Source: Asterias rubens | Lineage: Eukaryota > Echinodermata > Asteroidea > Forcipulatida > Asteriidae | NCBI RefSeq assembly: GCF_902459465.1 | Contig: NC_047063.1 | Coordinates: 2,604,001-2,668,000 of the forward strand | Direction: 5' to 3' | DNA length: 64,000 nt | Shown: positions 45,713-57,121 of the stretch, in pieces | Layout of the letters: each line of letters begins with the position of its first letter | How positions within the stretch are numbered: the stretch's first letter is position 1 | Program-made: the position numbers and the translations under genes | Notes under the pieces: model-generated | What the model was told of the DNA's origin: nothing | The model's input: the letters and a program-made list of their open reading frames with translations, nothing else | Database searches by the model: none

Positions 45713-46066
45713 CTCTCTAGTCACTGCACTGCCCGAGTTTCTGAAAACCAATTTTTCAAGATTCTTGCAGTAAACAACTCGAATCGTAGTTCAATTTTTA
45801 AAAGATAGCTTAATATTTATGCACAATTGTTTACCCTTTCGGTAATGTTTGTATAAAAGTACAAGCTCCCATTGGGAACAATAATCGGCTCTCGAATATT
45901 TTTTTGTAAGGATAAAATGGACACAATAGCTTTTCAAGGCTTTTATCTGGCTCAATGCTCATACTAATTAAATGCGAAGGCGTTAGTTTTCGACAATATC
46001 ATCATTAATGATGAATAAATACAGTTTCCGTTGTGTTTACTAATTGGTATGAGCTAAATTATTTCT
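45713..46066 (+). repeat. Single arm of the foldback element at a TTAA site
   Basis: From ctctagtcactgcactgccc to gtatgagctaaattatttc it matches one arm of 33929-34648 and stops at what would be the palindrome centre. TTAA precedes it (45709-45712). It shows the foldback is a dispersed element with TTAA preference. Confidence 0.75.
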
Positions 46067-46790
46067 CTGATTAGTGGCTGCTATTTTACAAGGGGCACAT
46101 GACCACACTGCTAGTCTAGCAAAGAAATTTGATAACTATTTAAAATTATGTTTGTTTATTAATTGATCTGTTTGTGGTTGACATGTGATCTGTAGCCATC
46201 AGTGGTGTATAGGGGTGGGAGAGTTATGGGCGGGGACTGGCCCCTACCCCGCAGGCCAGCCACAATTATATTGGGGGAAAAAACATAAATGAATGGTCCG
46301 ACATTTTAAATGCATGCAAATTTTGTATTTTCACAAAAACTAGCTTAGAACAAAATAATTATGCTTACCAGAAAAAGTCACCATCTATAATAACATTTCA
46401 TGTTTAGCATCTGTGACTGGTGTTTCATAGGTTGTTTTTTGCATTGTAATGGAATCTTTTTATAAGCTCTTTAAAGTTGGACCTAGAAGACAATTTAGTC
46501 GGGCACCTTTTCATACAATGAGAAACAGTATCAGTGGCTGCTATTTCACATGGCCATGTGCATGGGGCACATGACCATCACTGCGAGTCTAGCAAAGACG
46601 AAATTTGATTACTATTTAAAATTATGTTTGTTTACTAATTGATCTGTAGCCATCAGTGGTGTATAGGGGTGGGAGAGTTATGGGCGGGGACTGGCCCCTA
46701 CCCCGCAGGCCTGCCACAATGTGATTGGGGGGAAAAAATTATAAAATGAATTGTCTGATATTTTAAGTGCTTGTTTGTTTGTTTGTTCTT
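46066..46790. repeat. Direct duplication of about 260 bp
   Basis: The block agtggctgctattttacaag, ttaaaattatgtttgttta and ggtgtataggggtgggagag at 46073-46330 recurs at 46531-46790 with small indels. An AAGCACAA-type segment lies between (46330-46400). Confidence 0.7.
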
Positions 46791-48050
46791 CAGTACTATC
46801 TTTACATTTGTATTCCTTACTACCATTCACATTTGTACTTGATTGCAATGATAAACCGACAATGCCTTGCCAATGAGGCCACCTAGCCGGCCAATTTTTA
46901 TCAGCTGATGTGAGGTACCGAGCTACATTGCGTTGTTGGAGTTTGGTAGAAACAAATAAGTCTACTTTGTGAACAATAAACTATGGGCATGGCTAAAAAA
47001 GTGGCTATGGATACACCACTTGATGCAATATAGCACACTATGAGCCCATAGCAACAGCCATAGCAAAAACAAAACACAAATTCAGACACCGTCCATAAAA
47101 CGCTGGTAGTTAGGCTAAAAAAAGAGCTAGGAACCTAGCTTTAATTACGGGCTCACAAGAGGCATCCAGATGTCACTTCACGAAGTTGACATGCAGCCCT
47201 TTTTCAGATAGTGGCACACGGTCCAAAAAGTGTTGATGAGCCTCAAGATTTGGTGTATGACATCTCCAAGGTCATCGTCTCAATCTATGAAGAAAAATTA
47301 AACAATTTTTCAATTTTTTTTTTAAAGTAAACTCATTTGATTCATGTGAAGCATCAGTTCTTGTGAGCAATAGTCAAGTCTTGTTGTCATCATATGAAAG
47401 GAAATTCGCTTCCAGCCTCGGCCAGTTCTTCAACTCATTGGCCATGCTGACTGATGCTCACATAGATCCAGGTTTAAATTTTTCTTTCTGAGGTTTAACG
47501 AATCCTTTTCTGAAAAACTTCACCACTATTTAACTGAAAATTTTCACGGACTGGTTGTATGCAATTCGTTGCAAAGAATGGAAGTTAATGTATTATTTAA
47601 ATTCAACAAATTTAAACCATCACAGGTGCTAATTGATACTAGATCCTTTGCCAAATTTTGTGGGATGAACTTTCAAAGAAAAGTTTGACGTCGAAATTGT
47701 TCAAACTTACCCTTCGTCACTTGCATGGTTGAACTTGCAGTGGAGAGTCATCTGGCTAGAATTGACTCACATAAGTACAGTTTATTTGATGCATGTCATT
47801 ATTTCAATCTGCGGTACAAAATAAAACAGTTTCATAGATTAATTTTGAAAAACTCTGTTTCTCAGTATGTATATCACCAATTGCAGACTTATCTTCCGCA
47901 ATGGACATAACTGTTCTTGATTTTCGACTTTATCCCAAAAATGCTGCTATGCGTAATAAAATGAACATTTCAGAAGTTAATTTTAGGTTAAAATCTACAA
48001 CTATATAAGATAGAAACAAGCAGTGAGTTAATTACCCAAGTTATATATCT
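46791..48050. other. Gene-poor stretch, possible decayed coding DNA
   Basis: No intact gene. Around 47320-47940 plus-strand frames broken by stops give protein-like strings (for example SSYERKFASSLGQFFNSLAM) that I cannot assign. It could be an old TE or pseudogene, or chance. Confidence 0.3.
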
Positions 48051-48052
48051 CT

Positions 48053-48175
48053 TTAAAGGCAGTTGATAATTGGTAACAGTGCTGTTTGTAATTATTAAAA
48101 AAAACAGTATTCCCAACAAATACATAAAATAACAAATCTATGAAAATTTGAGATAAATTAGTCATCAAAAATTAT
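48053..48175 (+). repeat. MITE family 1, 5' fragment
   Basis: It starts taaaggcagttgataattgg and ends in the core (aaataacaaatctatgaaaa). Highly diverged. Confidence 0.55.
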
Positions 48176-48770
48176 GTATTCATGTATTTTTATAATGTTG
48201 CCTTGTTTATGTTACAAGCGGAGGTTTTACCCATGGGACCAGCATTTTCTTAACTTTTGACTTTCTCCTACTAAGGATTTTTCATTTTTGATCCTTCTGA
48301 GATTAGGATTAGGAATGACCCACGTGTAAAGAAGGAATAATAATGCCATTTTTCATTAGGGTCTATCTCATCACATTTTCAGTAATTTTAAAATTGATCA
48401 AAGTTAGTAGGGTTATCTTAGTCCAACAAGTTAAATACACACCTTATGTAAAAAATCTTTTTAAATAATTTCATGTACTTGTAAACGATACAAAACATGT
48501 ACCCTTTTGGTTCAACATAGATTTTTTCTTTAGCGTTTTGAAATAGAAAACACTTGGGGATAAGTTTTGTCTTCAGTTGATAATATTTTGTTAGCTTATT
48601 CTCTTTTGACTTAACTGTAAAAAAAGAGGTGATAAACGGAACTTGTGAATGTTTGTAAACAAAATTGTGTCACAAACATTGACAACATTCTCTTTAAGTA
48701 ACAGTCTATTGTTTGGAGTGGAAGCCAGTGCCCCTGGAATTGTGACAAATGTGCTGTTTGAAAAACTTTT

Positions 48771-49115
48771 AAAGACACTGGACACTATTGGTAATTGTCA
48801 AACACCAGTCTTCTCACTTGGTGTATCTCAACATTATGCATAACATAACAAACCTGTGAAAATTTGAGTTCAATTGGTCGTCGAAATTGCGAGATAATAA
48901 TGAAAGATACAAAAAACACCCTTGTCACCTGAAGCTGTGTGCTTTTAGATGGTTAGTTTCAAGACCTCAAATTCTAAATTATAAGGTCTCAAAATCAAAT
49001 TCATGGAAACTCACAATGTTTTATACTATCAACCTCTCCCCATTACTCATCACCAAGTAAGGTTTTATGCTAATAATTATTTTAAGTAATTACCAATATT
49101 GTCCACAGCCTTTAA
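48771..49115 (+). repeat. MITE family 1, near-full copy
   Basis: From aaagacactggacactattg to ttaccaatattgtccacagc, with core and hairpin. About 35 bases before the aaactcacaatgttttatac block are deleted. Confidence 0.8.
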
Positions 49116-50626
49116 TACAAAAATCGAAATTTTAAATACTGTGCTTTATAATTGCAACAATGAGTTCAGTGTGGAACTTCAAGTTGCATAGGTTGGAGTC
49201 AAGTGTACACAGATAATGGCCATGTGTCAATTACATAATTAGACCATGGTGCCCAAAGAGGGTTGGTGTGAGTGTACACAAAGTGAATACATGACAGATG
49301 TGCCAAATTGTATATTGTCATTGTTCGCCAAATAATTAATATGGTTGTGTCACTTGACATAGGAAGAAGAAGCTATATTGGCCAAATCATCTGTGGTTTG
49401 GCAATAGAAGATGTGACCTGTGACAGCCTGGACTTCCTGCAGGCAGGATTTGTACAAAGCCTAATGGAAGAAATCATAAAATCTTATATTTTATGGAGAT
49501 TGCACTCAATTCTTATCAACTTTTGATATGATGAAAGCGGGCACATCTCAAAACTTGACCAGCTTTTACTTTCATAGTTCTTTGATTTGTGTGGAAATTA
49601 TGACACAAATGTCAACTTTTCCATAGGACCTGTGTAGCATTGTGCCTGCCACTAGAATACTGAAAGAATGTAAAAGGTCACACTTATTGTAACACAGGTT
49701 CACATGGTCTATTTGGCCAATTATTTACTTCGGGCGTTTTCGGAGGCTGATGAGGTGCCAGTCAATCTAGTCTGTGTTTAACTTCTATGCTAAATTTGTG
49801 GGACCCCCCTTCAAAGCGAAGTTTCAGATTTGTTTTTCTCCAAACTTACCTGGAGCACTATTTTTTTAATTCTCCGCCCCTGGATCCTCCAATGATGTTC
49901 ATCAAAAATAGGTTTAGTTGTAGACACCACTCCACAAGAAACTGCTGGACTGAGGGACAATAATAGCAGAAAACAAATTCTCTCATTTACATGTCTTTAT
50001 GATGAATTGCAAGAAGAGCAGGCTTCTAATGTTTCAGAAAGGATTTTCAGTTTGTTAAGGCAAGTTAGAACTGCTGCTTTAATTAACCTTGTTGATTGGC
50101 TGGTCGTTCATACTTGAGCTGTCTAGTATTTAGATACAAAAACTTCTTGATTGAGATGTTGTCCCATTTAGTAGGTATCTGTTATCGTCAAGCAAACTTG
50201 AATATTCAATTGGTTGATTGGTTGATCCAGATGGCAACAAGGAGTGCAATATAAACTTATACTGCACTGCCAATACAATGCCTGCATTATGTGTATTCTA
50301 ACACAATAAATTGGGCTTTTTAAGCCATATGCAAAAGTTGAAGTTGAGAAGGATTTTGATTATCCATCTTTAGGCCTACTGTGCGGCTCCATGTGTGCGG
50401 CAAGCAAGATTTATCACACACACGCCAAGTAGAATACAGAAAAATATAGCACATCTGCAACACATATCCAACTCGGCCTTCAGCCCTGTTAATATGATAC
50501 ACAGAAGTGCTATAATTATTTGTTTGTGTTCCACTTGCGCTTGTGTGATCTTATCATAAAATAAATGGCTTCTGACTGGCACCCCTGAACAAAGATATTG
50601 ACAAAATAGGGACACACCCAACATAT
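49116..50626. other. Intergenic; holds one half of a diverged local duplication
   Basis: No gene is supported. From about 50140 on, the segment gagatgttgtcccatttagt matches 51380-51410, the start of a duplicated region described separately. Confidence 0.4.
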
Positions 50627-50760
50627 AGCTAGATAGCTCAGTTGGTAGAGCGTCGGCACGTTAATCCGGAGGTCGTTGGTTCGAATCCCACTCTAGTCAA
50701 TTCTTTGTTCAACCCCCAAAAATCATTTCAAAATTTACCCAGTCAGTTTCCCTTGTGGTT
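50627..50760 (+). repeat. tRNA-like SINE head
   Basis: The segment tagatagctcagttggtaga and ggttcgaatcccactctagt has strong A- and B-box sequences and an acceptor-like tagat/ctcta pairing. The anticodon arm (ggcacgttaatccgg) pairs poorly and lacks T33. A conserved-looking tail (caattctttgttcaaccccc) follows, so it is more likely a tRNA-derived SINE than a working tRNA. Confidence 0.55.
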
Positions 50761-50789
50761 TACATTCATATAAAAAACCAATACAAACT

Positions 50790-51700
50790 AACCTTGTCCG
50801 TGACCCCAGTCCCTGCTTGTAGGCATCATCTCAGCGAAGACAAGCGAAGATTTCACCACACATGATCAGCTTTCTGAAAGAAAATGTTTCTATAAAGGTT
50901 AGCATTTTGGTGTACCACATCAAGTTCACTACACACATTACCAGAGGACCCTAATACTCTACACATGCCTGCTACAGTGTCCCCATACCTGCCATCTGTG
51001 CACAAGTAGTCTGTATGTGACTCTTAAAAAAAAGGTTGTTGTTACCATTCCATGAACTGAGGGAACAAATTTAGTAGGCAAAGACATACTAACCTCTCTC
51101 TAAATATTTTTTTATGATACTTCTATTGCTTCAGCAAAGTTTTAATACTGCTTGGATTGTGTCAACACAATTTTGTTTGAGCAAGTAATTCTTAAATAGT
51201 TTACCTAGGTGGTTGGCAAATTGTTCATGCTTGCTGTTTTAGAACCTCAACTGATACTAGTATTTTGACTACTGGCAAGTGATTTGTTTAAGAGACTAAA
51301 AACCAAATTCATTTTTTTTTCTCCTTCCAAATTCGTCAATAAGCCGTTACATTTGAAAGCAATCCTCTCGATGTTTTGATTGAGTTGTTGTCCCATTTAG
51401 TAAGTAGTTCCTTCATCAGGAACTTGTAATTTATATAATCGATACATTACTAATTCTATTGCATAACCCCAGTCCCAACTGGTCTTCTCAGCAAATAGAA
51501 AAGAAGATTTCAGCACTCAAACTACTTCATCATTTTCAAGGAGAAAACACGATCTGCTTTCTGGAAAAAAAAAATCAATAAAGGTTAGCATTTTGGGGTA
51601 CCTCATCAGTAAGCCAAGGTCGGGTTCACTATTACCTGATACTTTACCCGATGCACTAATACTTTACCAAACAGCTGTCATCTGTGCACAATTAGCTAGC
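50790..51700. repeat. Diverged local duplication of noncoding blocks
   Basis: The block ccccagtccctgcttgtagg, agcgaagatttcacc, atcagctttctgaaag and ataaaggttagcattttgg at 50810-50915 corresponds to ccccagtcccaactggtctt, aagaagatttcagc, atctgctttctgg and ataaaggttagcattttgg at 51470-51600. Spacing is kept. No coding frame is shared. Confidence 0.55.
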
Positions 51701-53880
51701 CACAGCATCCACTTTAGCAAGAACTGGTTACAGACTGGAAAACAAAACAAAAAGAGTGTAGCCTTAGAAGGCCAGTTAGGCTGCGGAAAAAAAGTGTTAA
51801 ACGCTGTGAAGAGAAAAGTTAGTCGCTGTTGAGAAAAGGGGTTATTGTTCTTTCATACTCACCCAGACACTCCGCCTTTATACTTGACCTGTTATACTTG
51901 ACCTTTGCTGCAAAAAGCTGACTAGACTTGCTCCCAGTCACTGATCAGGGACATCAAAGGGAGTTTTCATCGTCTACTTGAGCTCAGGGTTTACTGGTGA
52001 TGACAGCGTAGTTCTTAGTTTTGGTTCAAGACGTCTTCAGGACTTGTTTTTATTGTCCTTAGCATCTTTGAAACAAGACTAAATCCTACACGAGTCACAC
52101 CTTATACTTAACCTGTTTCTTAAACCTGTTGATAAATAGATAGTTAGTCTTATTTCTAGGCCAACACTAATACTCTAGGCCTTTACTATCTCACCATTAA
52201 TACAAACCTTTATGTACTTCTGGCATCTCTTCCCCATGGATGATCTGCTCTTTTTCTCCTCTTTTTCTTCTCTCCCATCTTTCTCAGTTTCTCTTTTTTT
52301 CTCTTCCTTTTCGCAGCGCTCACAAATAATTTGCTTAAGTATTTAAGTAAGCTTTCGTTTGAACGATTCTTATTTTGGGAGCATTAAGAGTCAAGTGTTT
52401 GCAAAAAGGTTTCTTTAACTCTATTCTTTTACAAGAAATTTTATCTAAAATAGCATTTCAGCCATGTTTTTTGTTATTTTTTTTTATTCGTCAATGTTAT
52501 TTTTGTTCCATTGGAAATGTGTTCATTCAGAATCGATGTAATGCTGATATAAGGAATATGTAAATATCATTATATATCAAATATATATCATATATTTCAA
52601 ATATTCCCAAATCAAACACTAGTGACCAATTGAATGGTGATTGGACTGTAATGCACTTATGGTAGTTGGTTTGTGGTTTGATTTTTTTTTAATATAATGA
52701 AAACTATTCTGAATGATTTACAGAAGAATTGTGTACTTGTTATCCTTTATAAACATTATGCTATTTAAAATATTAAATCATGACAATTATACACTAACAT
52801 GACAACTGACGACTTGAAGTATCTTCACCAACAGAAATTTCCAGTAAGACCAGTCTCCTAAATAAAAAGCATCATTGGCTTCGACCAATATGCACATCAA
52901 GAAATGCCGAGAAATTCTGAAGTCGCCTCAAAAGCAGCACAAGCAAGGACAACATCAACAAGGTCGTCGAATGTCACGAGGGGAGGGTTGGTACGAGGGG
53001 TGGGACTCTGCAAGAGAACGGGTTAGATCTTCTCTTACTCTTTGCAGTCTTCATCTTGTCTTGGTCTTGATTTAGGTCAACTAGCATTATCCGACCTCCA
53101 CTATAATAGTGCTCTATATCACTAATTAATTTTTTTAGTTGTTTTTTTTAAGAAAGGTCACTAATTAAATTTAACAACCTTTCTTCTTAGAAATAATCAC
53201 AGCTCAAAAGAGAAAAGTTTATGTTCATTCAGTTCAAATGATTTAATCATTTTGTGAAATTCCATTGTATGTTTTTCATTGTACAGCAGTAAAATGTACA
53301 TCAATGTCTCAAGAAACCTTACTAGATTGTTTTTTCAGTTGCACAAGAGATTTTATAAAAATAAAATAAATAATTAATCAAAAATTGCATTAAGTCCAAG
53401 CAACGAGGTGAAGTGAACTAAAAATTGGAGGTCGGATGTGGCCAAGTTGTTTTTACCTTGATCCTTTGGCGAACTCCAATGTACGTCCACATACCACACA
53501 TATCCATAGATAACAGCCCCATCATAGCTCTTGAAGCTTCATTGGACTGGAGCTCACCTCACTGCTGGGCTACCTCAAAATGTTCACCATTTTGGCCCAC
53601 CGCCAACAGCTGCCTCAGTTGTTCACTGTCTCTGACTGGAGAAAACAACAAATAAACCAAACAAAAAGTTCAAGTGATAAAAGAATTGTCAATAAAATAA
53701 ATCAATAAACAAAAATAAAATATCCTATAACCACTTGACCATGGAAGTTAACAAGTAATATTTTGATTTCTCTAATTCTCTGGTGTTTTTGTATTGAACA
53801 AATTACCTAGGTCCAGTGTTTCTTCTATGGATTGTTCAAAACAAAACAAATTACTAGATTTGGGAATTTTAATCTAGTTT
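51701..53880. other. Gene-poor AT-rich stretch
   Basis: It holds a pyrimidine-rich tract (52245-52310, tct repeats) and long AT-rich runs. No gene or clear transposon is supported. Confidence 0.4.
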
Positions 53881-53884
53881 TGCT

Positions 53885-54356
53885 CCGCTTACTCTAGAGC
53901 AGTAGGTCTTCCCCGACAGCCAGCCAACGGTCTGCATGAAGCTCGAGCCACCGAAGCCCTGCTGGAGCGGTTATCGGACGGCATGGTATGCAGTGCCCCT
54001 TTGCGACGGATGGGTCCACCCCGGGCTTAGAGGGCATGAAAAGCACAACGAGAACTACACCACATGAATGGCTTTTCTCTACGAAAAGTTCTCCAAAGTA
54101 TGCTTACATAATTTACATGTTACTAATTAGTTTAAGAAATTATTATGAGGTCAGTGTTCCTCTTAGCATGCTAAGTTAGGGTTTGAGAATGGCTATCCCT
54201 TACCTTTTGTCGGCTGAATGAAACGGTGTCCTCGGCTTTCGTTGAATGACAATGGTCCGTCTTCGGCTTTGGTCGTGAAGTTTTACCCTGCAGTCTCCGC
54301 GGCGATTCACCGGAGTTATCCCCAGCCACCTCGCAGCTCAACACCGAAGTTAACAT
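53885..54356 (-). CDS. Possible two-exon small gene (unrecognised)
   Basis: On the minus strand an ATG at 54356 opens a 51-codon segment (MLTSVLSCEVAGDNSGESPR onward, basic and Ser/Thr-rich) that ends at a strong donor (aaaag|gtaaggg) at 54204. A GC-rich segment after an acceptor (ccctctaag, exon from about 54028) continues in frame (PGVDPSVAKGHCIPCRP onward) to a TAG near 53888. No domain is recognised. The GC-rich exon also has open frames on the plus strand. It may equally be a noncoding RNA or the 5' end of a gene with other exons. Confidence 0.25.
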
Positions 54357-54359
54357 TTA

Positions 54360-55170
54360 GCTTTTAAAGTCTGTAGTCGGAATTAACTTCGTGGAACACA
54401 CGAGATGAACTGAAGCACTCAACAGTGAATTTAATCTGAACTGCAGTTTTATATAAAAACTTCTGTCGCCTGTCGTTGACAAAAAATGCAAGGAGGTTTT
54501 CTCCCTGCCGTGTATACTTGACCAAACCTTCAATAAAGACTGTCAGAATTAGTTCTAAAAGTGCACAGTTATTGCCAAAATGTTTCTGAATGCACATGAC
54601 TGGCAATGGTGAGAATTTCGTTAAATTTACAGGTAAAGTTCATCTGAAAACGCGACGTCCAAGTCCCACGAAGAGCAGAGATACAGCATGCAGTCCTCCA
54701 GCCATCCGCTACACGAGTTAAATGCCGAGCAGACGATATTTTTGCCAAGAAAAAAAAAAGCGCAAACCTCCTAATTTGCATAATAAAGACTGACCTCGAT
54801 GAGGTGACATTCCACAGCGACCACTGACCAATCACTGGACTTTATTGGTAAAAACAAGACTCCAGGTGGCCTAATTATTCATAAATCGGCTATGGGAGAA
54901 CAAAACAGTGGAAAGTAGTGGGCTTTAATGGAGGACTCCAGAACCAATGCTTTTCGGTGGGCATGTTTTTGCTGTTGACGGGGTTTAATGCGCGACATGT
55001 AGAAATTAATGAATGGAGACCTCTTTGCTGTGGTCGAAACTTGGTTTCGAAATATGGTGGTCACTATACAACTGTTGTGTTGGTGATTAAATTTGTCTGA
55101 ATTACACCCAAACCAACAGTGCACTTGTATTTTATAGTCACGGTGTCCCCCATATCTCAAAAAGGCTAAT
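54360..55170. other. Intergenic, no gene seen
   Basis: DNA of mixed composition with several overlapping frames of 60-111 codons on both strands, none with protein features. It could be the promoter of the minus-strand candidate at 53885-54356. Confidence 0.35.
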
Positions 55171-55171
55171 T

Positions 55172-55542
55172 TTTTAAGGCACTGAACACTTTGGGTCATA
55201 TTCTTATTACTCAAAAGTGACCCATTATATTCTAGCGAACAACTTAATTGTGGGTATCGAGCAAAGGAGAGTTGTTGATATTATAAAACATTGTGAGAAA
55301 CGACTCCCTCTGGAGTAACGTTGTTTTTAGAAAGAAGTCATTTCGAAAAATACTTTAGGTCTGAAGCCTTCTTCAGGAATCTGAAAACACACTTGTGCAA
55401 CAAGAGTGTTCTATTACATTATTTTCTTGCAACTTCGATAGGCCAACTCATTGAGCCAAATTGTTTACAGATTCGGATTTTGTTTGCATGTGTTGAGATT
55501 TTGAGATACAAGTGAGAATACTGGTTATCACAATAAAGCAGT
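55172..55542 (-). repeat. MITE family 1, diverged copy (minus)
   Basis: It starts ttaaggcactgaacactttg; the minus-oriented blocks gagaaacgactccctctgga and caacttcgataggccaactc are recognisable. It ends near aatactggttatcacaataa. Old copy. Confidence 0.6.
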
Positions 55543-55547
55543 GCATT

Positions 55548-55740
55548 TAACACCCAGGCGGCCGTGGGCCCAACCGCGCTCTCTGTCCTGCATTAACGGA
55601 CCGCGTCGGCCGTGCACGCTTGTGGGGGACAGAGCTCCGCTTGCCCCCACGAGCCCTTCCCTCCGAATGCCACCGCGGTGGACCGCCCCGTGCCGTACTA
55701 CGCCCCGTGCCGTAAACGGGAAGAACTGCTGCAACCAAGT
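55548..55740. other. GC-rich island
   Basis: About 190 bases far richer in GC than the flanks, open in several frames on both strands (for example HLTPRRPWAQPRSLSC on plus). Sharp edges suggest an inserted or retro-copied piece, or a small CpG island. Not assignable. Confidence 0.35.
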
Positions 55741-57121
55741 CCAGTGGATGATGTTTTGAATGGGTCAAGCAGTTTGCTAGTATAGCCAATTCTTAAATGT
55801 TTTGTGTTGTTGTCCAGTGCACAAAATAGTTATAAATTTTGAATTCATAATTTTGTAATATTGGAGATAAAGGGGAATATAACTATCACAGTGCGTGAAG
55901 TCAATCACAAGAGGGCGCCTAACCGATCTAACGGTGCCTCAAATTTTGATTTAGTGGTTTTTCTCAAAAATTAATACTGCGATCAATTACCACTTCACAA
56001 TGATGCATTATTAAAGCCTACCTAAGATGGTCTTTTTGGAGACACAAGCTCTGATGCATGTGATGTTGCGTTGCTGCTGACAGTATAGTTATGTAAGTAA
56101 TATTTAGAAGAAGAAGAAGAAGAAATCACCAGGAAGGACATTTTGGAGATTAAAGGGGAATTATATTGGGCCCGCGGCACCCGGGAACTGACATCAACCC
56201 CACCCTTTTTTGACGAATCTGCTGCACAGCATGCAAGCTTAGCAGTCCGTGGCCATTTTAGACTCTCAGAGCTTTGCAAACAAATAACACGTCAACATCA
56301 TTAACTCAACTCAATCTAGAGCTAGACTGTTTTGAACCCCTGTAAGTAGAATTCTCTAACTGGTCTTTGCGACACGATGAACGGTGCTCTGTGCGGCTAA
56401 AAGTTTATAATTGAAGCTATAAAGCATACATACACCAGCCAATGGGAGCAATGTATGCAAATCTTGGCCTAGTATAGTTAGCATTGCATGCATAATAAGA
56501 ACCAGACTTGGTACATTTTGACCACAGAGGGCGCTAGACCGTTCTAACGGTGCTTCAAATTCTGAAGAAGTCGGAATTGTACCGCGGTATTGTCATACTC
56601 TGATGTGGCAAAACCACTTCACCAAATTAAGGAGAATGTGATATGCTGAGAATTTCTTTACTATTTCTTCCTTATTCATACACATTGGAATAAGCCCAAA
56701 ATAATCACAGGACTGCTATTTTTTGTCTGGTTGAACATTACTTACTGCTCCATGGGTTGAATGATGTACGCACAAAATTTATGATGTGTGTGGACATTAG
56801 TTTGTCGGCTGTATTTAATTTCCAAATTCTTTTTCAGGAAACTGATAATGAAGTTATCATCGCTTTTATCAGAATTTGAAAAAACCGCTAGAATCATTTA
56901 AAGACATCATCAGATTATTTAGAAAAACACTACTGAGTGAAAGTTGGACGGCATCTGTCAGAAAAAAAAACCTCAGCGGGAGACTGATCTTGTCGTCGCT
57001 TGGTGGCGCTATTTAATGTTTACAAGAAGCTTCGTCGAAGCTTGTTATGAAATGTGTGAATCTGCATTTTGTCTCTGACATAGATTGTCTTATTTCAATC
57101 TGCATACGCTGAAAAAACACC
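55741..57121. other. Upstream region of FBXO7
   Basis: An (AAG)n run lies at 56108-56125. The phrase gagggcgcctaaccgatctaacggtgc (55912-55938) is nearly repeated at 56527-56552, so a small duplicated motif is present. The FBXO7 promoter should fall in the last few hundred bases, but no clear core element can be fixed. Confidence 0.4.

Noticed and set aside
47320-47940. Protein-like strings suggesting a pseudogene
   Set aside because: Stops in every frame and no family recognised; recorded only as a possibility in the intergenic entry.
50627-50699. Possible tRNA-Asn (GTT)
   Set aside because: The anticodon stem mispairs, T33 is missing, and a conserved non-tRNA tail follows, so SINE is more likely; kept only as a repeat.
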